Of a stretch of DNA of 14,752 nt, positions 6,673 through 13,660 are shown piece after piece. The position numbers and the translations under genes are program-made. Where the stretch lies: NCBI GenBank assembly GCA_944385195.1, contig CALWWH010000124.1, positions 1 to 14,752 on the forward strand, written 5' to 3'. This stretch comes from an uncultured Oscillospiraceae bacterium. Lineage in GTDB: Bacteria > Bacillota > Clostridia > Oscillospirales > Oscillospiraceae. The notes under the pieces are model-generated. The model did not search any database. It saw only the letters and a program-made list of their open reading frames with translations, and was not told the origin of the DNA. How positions within the stretch are numbered: position 1 is the first letter of the stretch; each line of letters starts with the position of its first letter.

Positions 6673-8373
6673 TTACACATCGCCGGCGAGATCCTCCTCA
6701 GTGACCGTGATAGGCTGGCCGTCACTGGTCAGATCTTCCTCCGGGATCTCCACGGGGACAAAGCTGTCCGCTGAGCCGGCGGCGGTGTCTAAGTTGGTGC
6801 CCGCGCCGACGGTGATGATACGGTTGGAAACGGCATAGTTGGACTGCGCCTCCTGAACGGTGGAGAGCACGTTGCCCTCAGGGTCCTTGACGGTGCGATA
6901 GGTGTTGATGCGGTAACCGGTATAGGGGGTCGCGCCCGTGACCTCATAGTAGCCCACCGGCTTCGTCTCATCCTCCACAATCACCTCTTCCCAGGGGGTG
7001 GTGGAGAGGATGAGGTAGTCCATCTCGACGGTGTTGCCGGTGACATCCGTGCCCATCAGGGAGACGTTGACGTAGTTGTTATTGGTATTGGCATAGATCA
7101 TGATGGGGTAGTCCGTGTTGTTGCGGAAGACGAAGTCGACGCTGCCCCAGTAGACCGTTGCGTCCATGCCATAGGGGACATAGCTGACCAGATACATATG
7201 CTCGGTCCGGTCGACAATCTCCAGGTTGGCGTACAGCGCCGCGACATAGATGGTGGAGGCCACCTGGCAGACGCCGCCGCCGACCTCCCGCTGGCTGATG
7301 CCGCTGACATAGACGGTGCCGGACTGATAGCCCTTGGCTTCGGTGCGCTCGCCGACCACGTCGTTGAAGCTGAAGCATTCGCCGGGCTGGATTACCGTAC
7401 CGTTGATGGCCTTACAGGCCAGGGTCAGGTTCGTGGTGCGGGCGGCGTCGGGGTAATAGGCGCTGGAGCAGTTGCCCAGGGACTCGCGGAAGAGATTGTC
7501 GTTGAGCGTCTTTTTGTCGATCTGGGCCGGGACCTCCACCAGGGGGATGGCTACGGTCTGGCCAGGTTCTGCCGCCTCCAGCAGCTGGGCGGCGCGGTCC
7601 ATATCGATGTCCCAGCCGGACTCCGCCTCGGCAATGCCGGTGGTCACCGGGTCATAGCGGGCGTTTTTTGGCTCGATATAGATCTGATCCCGCAGCAGGG
7701 TCAGTTCTTCGGCGGCGCTGCCGACTGCGGTATAATCGTAGCTGAAGTCCTCGACTTCCAGCTGGGAGTAGGCCTCCAGCACCGCCTCATACAGGCCCTC
7801 GGCATCCAGGCTCACGCCCACGGTACCGGGGGTAAAATACAGCACACCGTCTTCGACCCGGTAGCTGGCAGAGCCCTCCTCGGTAGAGATTGCAGCGGCC
7901 GCCTCGCGGATGGTGCTGCGGATGGCAGCGGCATCGATGCTGTAGTCCAGGCTCAGCGGGATGGCTCTGCCGCCCGACTGCAGGGCCTGGCGGACATAGT
8001 CACCGGGGCCAGCGACCGAGGCGGTGCGGATGTGATCAAACTTCAGCTGGCGGTCCGGCAGCGTGACGGTCAGCACCTCGTCGGGCAGGCCCTCCACATA
8101 GGCCGCCAGGGCGGCAAAGGCCTCCTCCTCGGTCATGCCGGATACATCGACCTGGCCAATCCAGGTCCCCGGGGCGATGGACAGGCCGTTATTCTGCTCG
8201 GTTTGGCTGGGCGTGGGGTCTGCGGTAGGGGTCTCAAGGGCGGGCTCGTCCGGCGCCCGGCTGCGGACGAGCCAGACGCAGACGCTGGCGACCAGAATCA
8301 GCGCCGCCAGGGCGATGCACAAAATCAGCACCGCAGCCTGCGTCTTTGTGACAGTAGCGGGTTTTTTGGACAT
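6673..8373 (-). CDS. Membrane-anchored VanW-domain protein with peptidoglycan-binding-like repeats
   Basis: A 566-residue protein. A short basic N-terminus and a single hydrophobic segment (about 13-36) suggest an uncleaved membrane anchor with the bulk outside the cell. A Thr/Pro-rich linker (about 41-62) leads to a region (about 68-285) resembling the paired putative peptidoglycan-binding domain usually found with VanW. The VanW domain (about 290-440) carries CFSFNDVVGERTEAKGY (333-349) and GISQREVGGGVCQVASTIYV (358-377). A G5-like domain (about 455-525) and an acidic tail follow. The molecular activity of VanW domains is unknown, and the glycopeptide-resistance origin of the name does not imply resistance here; related proteins are common single-copy cell-wall proteins in Firmicutes. 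AGGAGG precedes the ATG, and it is a single-gene unit with promoter 8434-8462 and terminator 6621-6659. Confidence 0.9.
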   Translation of the reverse strand: MSKKPATVTKTQAAVLILCIALAALILVASVCVWLVRSRAPDEPALETPTADPTPSQTEQNNGLSIAPGTWIGQVDVSGMTEEEAFAALAAYVEGLPDEVLTVTLPDRQLKFDHIRTASVAGPGDYVRQALQSGGRAIPLSLDYSIDAAAIRSTIREAAAAISTEEGSASYRVEDGVLYFTPGTVGVSLDAEGLYEAVLEAYSQLEVEDFSYDYTAVGSAAEELTLLRDQIYIEPKNARYDPVTTGIAEAESGWDIDMDRAAQLLEAAEPGQTVAIPLVEVPAQIDKKTLNDNLFRESLGNCSSAYYPDAARTTNLTLACKAINGTVIQPGECFSFNDVVGERTEAKGYQSGTVYVSGISQREVGGGVCQVASTIYVAALYANLEIVDRTEHMYLVSYVPYGMDATVYWGSVDFVFRNNTDYPIMIYANTNNNYVNVSLMGTDVTGNTVEMDYLILSTTPWEEVIVEDETKPVGYYEVTGATPYTGYRINTYRTVKDPEGNVLSTVQEAQSNYAVSNRIITVGAGTNLDTAAGSADSFVPVEIPEEDLTSDGQPITVTEEDLAGDV

Positions 8374-8433
8374 AGGTGTCCCCTCCTGTGGTAATCATTG
8401 GTCATTAGACGCGCTGCCGCGCCCGATGGTTCC

Positions 8434-8462
8434 ATCATATCATTTACGGCCAGCAATTGCAA
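8434..8462 (-). promoter_or_regulatory. Sigma-A promoter of the VanW-domain gene
   Basis: On the minus strand TTGCAA (8462-8457) and TATGAT (8439-8434) are 17 bases apart. The start would be near 8427, leaving a leader of about 54 bases. The rest of the gap up to the terminator at 8528 (8463-8527) shows nothing else recognisable. Confidence 0.7.
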
Positions 8463-8527
8463 GGGCGAGGGCTGTCGAAGCGCAGCGGGATTGATGCCGG
8501 TGTGCCACTCCTCTGCTCAAAAAGTGA

Positions 8528-8555
8528 ACCGGACCACCGTTTTTGGTGGCCCGGT
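8528..8555. terminator. Terminator after the metallo-hydrolase gene
   Basis: ACCGGACCACC (8528-8538) pairs with GGTGGCCCGGT (8545-8555) with one G-T wobble on the minus-strand RNA, around a 6-base loop. A T-run follows on the minus strand (CACTTTTTG) and another on the plus strand (CGTTTTTG), so it could work both ways. It lies 57 bases past the stop of the minus-strand metallo-hydrolase gene; the intervening 8556-8612 holds nothing recognisable. Confidence 0.75.
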
Positions 8556-8612
8556 CGTTTTTGTGGTGGTCTATTAGGGGAAATTGGAGGTGCTGCTTCG
8601 CGGTAGATACGG

Positions 8613-9401
8613 TTATGACACGACGATATGGGCGGCGCCGACGTTGTAGCGCTTGCTCTTGTTGGGCATACCGCCAAAGCCTCTCTCGCTCCAACCGAAG
8701 CCCGCGACGCTCTCCAGCGGCTCGATGGTGCCGGCGATGACGCGCTTATCCAGCTCGATGAAGTCGTCGAGGATGTCAGGCAGGAGGTGCGTACCGTTGT
8801 GGGCGGGGTTGATGATGTCGAAGTCCGCAGCGTAGGTCTTGAGCTTTTCCATGTTGGCCAGGTGTGCCGGGAGCTTTTCTCTGCTCAGAAGCACCTGACC
8901 GGCGTCCAGCTCATCGCCGGTGAACAGCTGGCGCTCGTTGTAGTCGAGGTAGGCCATGGAGCCGGGATGGTGCGCGCCGATGGCGATGCACTTGATCTTG
9001 CGGCCGCCCAGATCGATGATCTCGCCATCCTGGATCACACGGCACTTATAATCGGGGAAGGGCATAGACTCCATTTGCTTCTTCATCTCTTCACCAAAGG
9101 CGTTCTTGCAGTCCTTGGTGGACGCCTCGCTCATCCAGCACTCTTCCCAGAAGGCGTTGCCGCCGGTGTGGTCGAAGTGGCCATGGGTGTTGGCCACGAT
9201 CACAGGCTTATCGGTAATGGTCTCCACGAAGGCGCGCAGGTCGCCCTGGCCATAGAAAGAGTCAATCAGCATCGCCTTCTCCTCGCCGATGAGCAGATAG
9301 ACGAAGTGGGGAGAGCCCTGGAGCATAATGGTCCAGGTGTTGGGGCCGGTGTGCCACTTGCCGTAGATGTAACCTCTTTCGTTGACATTCGGATTTGCCA
9401 T
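8613..9401 (-). CDS. Metallo-beta-lactamase-fold hydrolase
   Basis: A 262-residue soluble protein of the metallo-beta-lactamase superfamily. The signature HGHFDH (residues 73-78) supplies both zinc sites. Likely further ligands are His145 (AHHPGSM), Asp163 (FTGDEL) and His201 (NPAHNG), in the order usual for the glyoxalase II-like branch. The substrate (a thioester, lactone, phosphodiester or other) cannot be read from sequence. The start at 9401 was chosen because AAGGAGGA sits just upstream; an in-frame ATG at 9485 lies upstream of the predicted promoter. The N-terminal part contains the aromatic stretch YIYGKWHTGPNTW (11-23). It is divergent from the threonine-aldolase-like gene, and the shared 160-base region holds both promoters. 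Confidence 0.9.
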   Translation of the reverse strand: MANPNVNERGYIYGKWHTGPNTWTIMLQGSPHFVYLLIGEEKAMLIDSFYGQGDLRAFVETITDKPVIVANTHGHFDHTGGNAFWEECWMSEASTKDCKNAFGEEMKKQMESMPFPDYKCRVIQDGEIIDLGGRKIKCIAIGAHHPGSMAYLDYNERQLFTGDELDAGQVLLSREKLPAHLANMEKLKTYAADFDIINPAHNGTHLLPDILDDFIELDKRVIAGTIEPLESVAGFGWSERGFGGMPNKSKRYNVGAAHIVVS

Positions 9402-9420
9402 GAGACAGTCCTCCTTAATG

Positions 9421-9433
9421 ATCTTATTAAGAT
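9421..9433. promoter_or_regulatory. Short palindrome at the metallo-hydrolase transcription start
   Basis: ATCTTA and TAAGAT flank a single T, between the predicted -10 box and the ribosome binding site of the metallo-hydrolase gene. This is a position where a repressor could bind, but a 6-base arm is short enough to be chance. Confidence 0.2.
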
Positions 9434-9439
9434 ATTTCA

Positions 9440-9468
9440 ATTGTACCACGGGCTTTTCTGTAACGCAA
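9440..9468 (-). promoter_or_regulatory. Likely promoter of the metallo-hydrolase gene
   Basis: On the minus strand TACAAT (9445-9440), one mismatch from consensus, lies 17 bases after TTGCGT (9468-9463), a weak -35 box. The start would be near 9433, about 32 bases before the ATG at 9401. Confidence 0.5.
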
Positions 9469-9499
9469 TTGGCGAATTGGGACATGATGCACCCCCGGC

Positions 9500-9528
9500 T
9501 TGACTCCCCTGCCCTGGTATGCTATGAT
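9500..9528 (+). promoter_or_regulatory. Sigma-A promoter of the threonine-aldolase-like gene
   Basis: TTGACT (9500-9505) and TATGAT (9523-9528) are 17 bases apart, each one mismatch from consensus. The start would be near 9535 and the leader about 26 bases with TAGGAG before the ATG at 9561. Confidence 0.75.
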
Positions 9529-9560
9529 GTAAAAAAATTCAAATTAGGAGCTGAATCGCC

Positions 9561-10586
9561 ATGATCTCTTTTGAAAACGATTATTCCGAGGGCGCGCATC
9601 CGCTGGTATTGCAGCGCCTGATTGACACCAATCTGGTCCAGACCCCCGGCTACGGCAACGACGAGTTCTGTACTGCTGCCAAGGAGAAGATCAAGGCTGC
9701 CTGCCAGGCGCCGGACGCGGAGGTCTTCCTGCTCACCGGCGGCACCCAGACCAACGCCGTCGTCATCTCCACCCTGCTGGCAGACTACGAGGGCGTTGTG
9801 GCCACGGTAGAGGGCCACGTTGCCACCCACGAAGCCGGCGCCATTGAGTACACCGGTCACAAGGTCCTGACCCTGCCGGAACACGATGGCAAGCTAGACG
9901 CCGCCGAGCTGGACGCCTATGTGGAGTCCTTCTACAAGGGCAGCAGCTACGACCACATGGTCTTCCCCGGCATGGTCTACATCTCCCACCCGACGGAATT
10001 TGGCACCCTCTACACCAGGGCGGAGCTGGAGGCCCTGAGCGCAGTTTGCCGCAAGCACCAGCTGCCTCTGTACCTGGACGGCGCGCGCCTGGGCTACGGC
10101 CTGATGAGCGACGGCACAGATCTTACCCTGCCCCTCATCGCAAAGCTCTGCGATGCCTTCTACATCGGCGGCACCAAGGTCGGCGCGCTCTGCGGCGAGG
10201 CAGTGGTCTTTACCCACGGGTGTACCCCGAAGCACTTCATCACCATGACCAAGCAGCACGGCGCCATGCTGGCCAAGGGCCGCCTGATCGGGTTGCAGTT
10301 TGACGCGCTGTTCACCGATGATCTGTATTTCCGCATCAGCCGCCATGCCATCGAGATGGCCTACCGGCTCAAGGATGGCCTCGCGGCTAAGGGCTGCCGC
10401 TTCTTCCTGGACTCCCCCACCAACCAGCAGTTCATCATCCTGGACAACGAAACCCTCCGGCGCCTGCAAGAGAAAGTTGCCGTCACCGTCTGGGGGCCCT
10501 ATGACGAGCAGCACACCATCGTCCGCCTCGTCACCAGCTGGGCCACCCAGCCCGAGGCTGTGGACTATCTGCTCTCGCTGCTCTAA
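9561..10586 (+). CDS. Low-specificity L-threonine aldolase-like PLP enzyme
   Basis: A 341-residue pyridoxal-phosphate enzyme of fold type I in the threonine aldolase/beta-eliminating lyase family, expected to split L-threonine or allo-threonine into glycine and acetaldehyde, or a related beta-hydroxy amino acid. Visible features are GGTQTN (60-65, phosphate-binding loop), His86 (EGHVATHE, ring-stacking), YLDGAR (171-176, Asp173 to the pyridine nitrogen), and Lys206 in GGTKVG (203-208) as the Schiff-base lysine. VRLVTSWAT near the C-terminus has Arg322 as a likely carboxylate binder. The length is normal and the start is set by TAGGAG 10 bases before the ATG. It is a single gene divergent from the metallo-hydrolase. 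No strong terminator is visible after it. Exact substrate is not certain. Confidence 0.88.
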   Translation: MISFENDYSEGAHPLVLQRLIDTNLVQTPGYGNDEFCTAAKEKIKAACQAPDAEVFLLTGGTQTNAVVISTLLADYEGVVATVEGHVATHEAGAIEYTGHKVLTLPEHDGKLDAAELDAYVESFYKGSSYDHMVFPGMVYISHPTEFGTLYTRAELEALSAVCRKHQLPLYLDGARLGYGLMSDGTDLTLPLIAKLCDAFYIGGTKVGALCGEAVVFTHGCTPKHFITMTKQHGAMLAKGRLIGLQFDALFTDDLYFRISRHAIEMAYRLKDGLAAKGCRFFLDSPTNQQFIILDNETLRRLQEKVAVTVWGPYDEQHTIVRLVTSWATQPEAVDYLLSLL

Positions 10587-10608
10587 GCGCACAGCGGAAA
10601 TCGGCTTG

Positions 10609-10628
10609 ACATGCATGGGTTCGCATGT
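10609..10628 (+). other. Small hairpin after the threonine-aldolase-like gene
   Basis: ACATGC (10609-10614) and GCATGT (10623-10628) flank an 8-base loop. TTGACA (10606-10611), which overlaps the left arm, could instead pair with TGTCAA at 10642-10647. There is no proper T-run, so this is at best a weak terminator or RNA-end structure. The remaining 10648-10737 shows no gene. Confidence 0.3.
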
Positions 10629-10737
10629 GATCGTAAAATTTTGTCAAAAGTCCGCGCCATATTTTGTGCTCCTTGCTCAGATTGGGGGTCAGGAGTCCGA
10701 AGAGACAATAATTTTTCTGAAAAAGCCGAAATAACAC

Positions 10738-10766
10738 TTGATTTTAAGGCGATTTGACGCTATAAT
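10738..10766 (+). promoter_or_regulatory. Strong sigma-A promoter of rpsT
   Basis: TTGATT (10738-10743) and a perfect TATAAT (10761-10766) are 17 bases apart, the best promoter in the window, as expected for a ribosomal protein gene. The start would be near 10773, giving a leader of about 71 bases. Confidence 0.8.
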
Positions 10767-10780
10767 GTATTTCTGCATGA

Positions 10781-10818
10781 AACGGTTCTTAGGGCTGACT
10801 TGCCCGCCGTATGCCGTT
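10781..10818 (+). promoter_or_regulatory. Foldable rpsT mRNA leader
   Basis: Within the leader AACGG (10781-10785) can pair with CCGTT (10814-10818), enclosing a second hairpin GGGC (10792-10795) with GCCC (10802-10805) around TGACTT. The structure ends about 9 bases before the AGGAGGAGG ribosome binding site. Ribosomal protein leaders often bind their own protein, and S20 is known to repress its own synthesis in E. coli. Whether this leader does so is inference. Confidence 0.35.
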
Positions 10819-10843
10819 AAAAAAGATAGGAGGAGGTGTAATA

Positions 10844-11107
10844 ATGGCCAATATTAAGTCTGTGAAGAAGGACGTCATCCGCTCCCGCGCGAACCGCGAG
10901 AAGAATCGCATTGCTAAGAGCGTCCTGCGTACCTCCCTGAAGAAGTTCAACGCCGCTGTCGAGTCCGGCGATAAGGCTCAGGCCACCGCCGCTTATACCG
11001 CAGCTGTCAAGACCATCGATATGTCTGTGACTAGGGGCATCATCCACAAGAACAACGCCGCTCGCAAGAAGAGCAGCATCACCCTGAAGCTCAACGCGAT
11101 GGCTTAA
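10844..11107 (+). CDS. rpsT: 30S ribosomal protein S20
   Basis: An 87-residue, strongly basic, alpha-helical protein that binds 16S rRNA in the small ribosomal subunit. The N-terminus MANIKSVKKDVIRSRANREK and the C-terminal GIIHKNNAARKKS are hallmarks of bacterial S20, and the length is standard. The start at 10844 follows AGGAGGAGG by 8 bases; an in-frame ATG at 10811 would add 11 non-conserved residues and lies inside the folded leader. It is a single-gene transcription unit between its own promoter and a strong terminator. Codon choice is strongly biased, as expected of a highly expressed gene. Confidence 0.98.
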   Translation: MANIKSVKKDVIRSRANREKNRIAKSVLRTSLKKFNAAVESGDKAQATAAYTAAVKTIDMSVTRGIIHKNNAARKKSSITLKLNAMA

Positions 11108-11120
11108 TCACCGCAACCTG

Positions 11121-11149
11121 AGGACCGGCACAAGCGCCGGTCCTTTTTT
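11121..11149 (+). terminator. Rho-independent terminator of rpsT
   Basis: AGGACCGGC (11121-11129) and GCCGGTCCT (11136-11144) form a 9-bp stem with a 6-base loop, followed by six T (11144-11149). It begins 13 bases after the rpsT stop. Confidence 0.92.
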
Positions 11150-11171
11150 CGTGATATAAACGTGATATAAA
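11150..11171 (+). repeat. Tandem duplication of an 11-base AT-rich unit
   Basis: CGTGATATAAA occurs twice back to back (11150-11160 and 11161-11171), directly between the rpsT terminator and the AAGGAG of the next gene. TATAAA could act as a -10 box for the DUF2461 gene, but no clear -35 box is present because the terminator occupies that place. Confidence 0.6.
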
Positions 11172-11185
11172 AAGGAGTACTGATC

Positions 11186-11872
11186 ATGGCGGCGCTATTT
11201 TCGCCTGCGACCATCGACTTTCTCTGGGCCCTGCGCTTTAACAACAACCGCGAGTGGTTCCAGGAGCATAAACCCACTTATGAAGAACACCTGTTGCAGC
11301 CCATTCGGGCCTTAGCCAGCGCCGTATACGATGCCTTTACCGATGCCCATCCGGATTTGGGACTGAACCTGCACATCAGCCGTATTTACCGCGATGCCCG
11401 GCGGCTCTATGGCCGCGGGCCCCTGAAGGATTATCTGTGGTTCACCATCGAGCAGCCCAGCGCAGACCACCAGGCGCGCCCGGGGTTTTACTTCACCATC
11501 AGTCCTGAGCGCTGGGGCTATGGCATGGGCTTCTATGAGGCCCGGGCGGCGGTGATGCAGGCCTACCGCCAGGACATCGACCGAAATCCGCAGCGGGCCC
11601 TGGACCTGGCGCAGCGGTTCGGCGCCCAGGACACCTTCCGCCTCTGCGGCCCGCTCTACGCCCGCAGCAAGGGCGGCCCCGGCGGGGAGCTGACCGAGTG
11701 GTATAACCGCCGTTCGCTGGGCCTGGAATTTGAGTCTGAGCCCGATGAGCGGCTCTTCAGCCCAGGGCTGGCAGAACGTATGGCAGAGGGGTTTGAGTTC
11801 CTGCTGCCCTATTACCAGTGGCTGTTCGGCATCGCCTCACGCAGCGACGCCGATGGCCGCGACGATCGGTGA
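11186..11872 (+). CDS. DUF2461 family protein
   Basis: A 228-residue soluble protein matching the DUF2461 (TIGR02453) family from memory. The diagnostic N-terminal pattern is FLWALRFNNNREWFQEHKPTYE (about 12-33), where the NNNREWF block is strongly conserved. A middle region with ISRIYRDARR and PLKDYLW (about 69-92) and GFYFTISPERWGYGMGFY (about 103-120) follows. No signal peptide or membrane segment is visible. Biochemical function of the family is not known to me. AAGGAG lies 9 bases before the ATG. It is transcribed convergently with the ddl operon and shares its terminator; its own promoter is unclear. Confidence 0.85.
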   Translation: MAALFSPATIDFLWALRFNNNREWFQEHKPTYEEHLLQPIRALASAVYDAFTDAHPDLGLNLHISRIYRDARRLYGRGPLKDYLWFTIEQPSADHQARPGFYFTISPERWGYGMGFYEARAAVMQAYRQDIDRNPQRALDLAQRFGAQDTFRLCGPLYARSKGGPGGELTEWYNRRSLGLEFESEPDERLFSPGLAERMAEGFEFLLPYYQWLFGIASRSDADGRDDR

Positions 11873-11907
11873 GGGAAAACCAGAACCCAGGCCCGGCGCG
11901 CATCAGG

Positions 11908-11945
11908 CAAAAGAGCAGGCTGTCATACGGCAGCCTGCTCTTTTG
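11908..11945. terminator. Bidirectional terminator between convergent genes
   Basis: A perfect 15-bp stem (CAAAAGAGCAGGCTG at 11908-11922 and its complement at 11931-11945) with an 8-base loop. It carries TTTT at the 3' side on both strands. It serves the DUF2461 gene (plus) and the ddl-DUF1934 operon (minus), 36 and 6 bases from their stops. Confidence 0.92.
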
Positions 11946-11950
11946 GGGCC

Positions 11951-12385
11951 TTATTGCGCCTCGCGAATCGTCACATCATACTCGTTGACGCCGGAAACGT
12001 CGTTTTCGATCTTGATAATATATTCCATGTGGAAGGTGCCGCCCTGCTCATTGAGCTCGGACTCGACCTTGCGGGCGCGCACGCCGATGAGCAGCGCGCC
12101 GAAGCCCATGTCGTACAGGGACTCATGGGTGTGGCCCTCTTCAAAGACCATCTGGGAGTTGAGCGCTCCGCTGCGGGTCATGGTAATGCAGTGGGGCGCC
12201 ACGTCAAAGGTCGTCACTGTGCCCTCCAGGCCGGTGATCTCACTCTCGGCGTAGCTGATGGAGTAGATGCCTTCGTCGTTACAGCTCATGGTGCCGTCGG
12301 TGACCAGCTTAACCTGTTCAGAGGTCTGCCCCTCGTACTTCTGGCAGCCCACTACGGAAATGATCACATCTTTGGTACAAAACAT
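11951..12385 (-). CDS. DUF1934 (YwiB-like) beta-barrel protein
   Basis: A 144-residue protein resembling the DUF1934 family, represented by Bacillus YwiB, a small calycin-like beta-barrel of unknown role. Typical features are DVIISVVGCQ near the N-terminus (6-15), the alternating strand pattern through ISYAESEITGLEGTVTTFDV (43-62), and a C-terminal MEYIIKIEND (119-128). No signal peptide or catalytic motif is visible. It starts 7 bases after the ddl stop, with GTGAGG as a modest ribosome binding site, so it is the second gene of that operon. In other Firmicutes this family often lies near argS; pairing with ddl gives no clear functional hint. Confidence 0.85.
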   Translation of the reverse strand: MFCTKDVIISVVGCQKYEGQTSEQVKLVTDGTMSCNDEGIYSISYAESEITGLEGTVTTFDVAPHCITMTRSGALNSQMVFEEGHTHESLYDMGFGALLIGVRARKVESELNEQGGTFHMEYIIKIENDVSGVNEYDVTIREAQ

Positions 12386-12392
12386 GGCGGCC

Positions 12393-13457
12393 TCACTTTC
12401 CTGCTTCTATGGCATAGTCGATGAGCTTTGTCAGCAGCTGGTCGATGGAAATACCGCTGGCCTCAAAGAGCTTTGGATACATGCTGATGGAGGTAAAGCC
12501 GGGCAGGGTGTTGATCTCATTGAAGACTGGCTCGCCCTCGGGGGTCACGAAGAAGTCCACCCGGGCCAGGCCGCGGCAGCCCAGGGCGGTATAGATCCGA
12601 ACGGCGATGTCTCGGATCAGCTCTGCGGCGTTCTCTGGGATGCGAGCGGGGATGATGCACTGGGCGGTGTCGGTAACGTATTTGGCGTCGTAGTCGTAAA
12701 ACTCCGCGCCGGCATCGATCTCGCCGCAGATGGAGGCGGCGGGGCGGGCGTTGCCCAGGACGGCCACCTCGACCTCCTGCCCGACGATGGCCTCCTCAAC
12801 CAGGACCTTTTCATCATACTCCGTGGCCAAGTTCAGCGCAGCGAGCAGCTCGGCGCGGCTGTGGACCTTGGACACGCCCACGGAAGAGCCGGTGCCTGCG
12901 GGCTTGACAAAGCGGGGATAGGGCTCCTGCTCCAGCCGGTCCAGGACAGCATCGGGGTTGTGCTGTAGCTGCGCCGCAGTGACCAGCTGCCAGGCGGCTT
13001 GACGGACACCGATTTTGTCGGCCACCAGCTTGGTCATCGTCTTATCCATGGCGGCAGCGGAGGCAGCCACGCCGGAGCCGACACAGGGGATGTTAGCCAG
13101 CTGCATGAGTCCCTGCATCGCGCCGTCCTCGCCGTTGGCGCCGTGCAGGACCGGGAAGACGCAGCCGACGTCCTCGCTGTACCAGCTGTCGTCGGTCTCC
13201 ACCAGCAGGCCCTGGCCTCGGGCGGGAGAGAGGATGGCCGGGCGGTTGTCCGGGCACTGCTCCCAGCGGCCGGAGGGCAGAGCGGAGTAATCGTTGGAGC
13301 CGTAGAGCATCCAGTGTCCATCCCGGGTGATACCCACGGGCAGAATGTGATACCGCTCGGGATCCAAATGATGGAGTACCGTCTCGGCGCTGCGCAGTGA
13401 GACCTCATGCTCCGGGGAGACGCCGCCAAAGAGTACGCAGACGGTCAGTTTGTTCAT
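12393..13457 (-). CDS. ddl: D-alanine--D-alanine ligase
   Basis: A 354-residue ATP-grasp ligase that joins two D-alanines for peptidoglycan precursor synthesis in the cytoplasm. Motifs include GGVSPEHEVSLRSA (11-24), FPVLHGANGEDGAMQG (101-116), VKPAGTGSSVGVSKV (184-198), LARVDFF (297-303) and NEINTLPGFTSISMYP (313-328) with the Mg/ATP residues. The omega-loop FYDYDAKY (253-260) ends in the Lys-Tyr pair seen in true D-Ala-D-Ala ligases; VanA-type D-Ala-D-Lac ligases have a different loop. This argues for normal dipeptide synthesis despite a VanH-like enzyme elsewhere in the window. AGAGGG precedes the ATG. It is first in an operon with the DUF1934 gene; the promoter is at 13517-13545. Confidence 0.96.
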   Translation of the reverse strand: MNKLTVCVLFGGVSPEHEVSLRSAETVLHHLDPERYHILPVGITRDGHWMLYGSNDYSALPSGRWEQCPDNRPAILSPARGQGLLVETDDSWYSEDVGCVFPVLHGANGEDGAMQGLMQLANIPCVGSGVAASAAAMDKTMTKLVADKIGVRQAAWQLVTAAQLQHNPDAVLDRLEQEPYPRFVKPAGTGSSVGVSKVHSRAELLAALNLATEYDEKVLVEEAIVGQEVEVAVLGNARPAASICGEIDAGAEFYDYDAKYVTDTAQCIIPARIPENAAELIRDIAVRIYTALGCRGLARVDFFVTPEGEPVFNEINTLPGFTSISMYPKLFEASGISIDQLLTKLIDYAIEAGK

Positions 13458-13516
13458 GTAAAACCCTCTTTTCGGTTGATGCTTAAGGTATGATACTCCG
13501 TGAGATATCCCTATAT

Positions 13517-13545
13517 ACTATATGCGATTTTGCTCCATAAAACAA
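13517..13545 (-). promoter_or_regulatory. Sigma-A promoter of the ddl operon
   Basis: On the minus strand TTGTTT (13545-13540) and TATAGT (13522-13517) are 17 bases apart. The start would be near 13510, giving a leader of about 53 bases. The divergent gene at 13661 starts on the other side of the same region. Confidence 0.7.
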
Positions 13546-13614
13546 GCCTTATTTTCTCCGATAATTCGCCTGTTTTCGATGAAATTAACAGTGGAAATTC
13601 CCATACGCCTGCGC

Positions 13615-13620
13615 TATAAT
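13615..13620 (+). promoter_or_regulatory. -10 box of the small acidic protein gene
   Basis: A perfect TATAAT ends 40 bases before the ATG at 13661. The matching -35 region 17 bases upstream (TGGAAA) is poor, so this promoter may need an activator or be weak. Confidence 0.45.
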
Positions 13621-13660
13621 AGAAGTGCAGAGACGCCAAGCAACGGAAGGGGGCCTGCAC

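Noticed and set aside
7198..8394. Plus-strand open frame of about 398 codons opposite the VanW-domain gene
   Set aside because: Gly/Ala/Asp-rich shadow translation with no domain or ribosome binding site; the minus-strand gene has a complete domain set, promoter and terminator.
9402..9485. Upstream start for the metallo-hydrolase (28 extra residues)
   Set aside because: It precedes the predicted promoter, while AAGGAGGA directly precedes the ATG at 9401.
8628..9503. Plus-strand open frame opposite the metallo-hydrolase
   Set aside because: The minus-strand frame carries the HxHxDH signature and a strong ribosome binding site; the plus frame has neither.
10606..10647. A promoter from TTGACA at 10606
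   Set aside because: The nearest -10-like TAAAAT is 22 bases away, too far for a sigma-A promoter, and the much better promoter at 10738-10766 already serves rpsT.
608..13457. A glycopeptide-resistance (van) cluster, because VanH-like, VanW-like and ligase genes all occur
   Set aside because: The genes are kilobases apart in separate transcription units, the ligase has the Lys-Tyr omega-loop of normal D-Ala-D-Ala ligases, and there is no VanX or two-component system.
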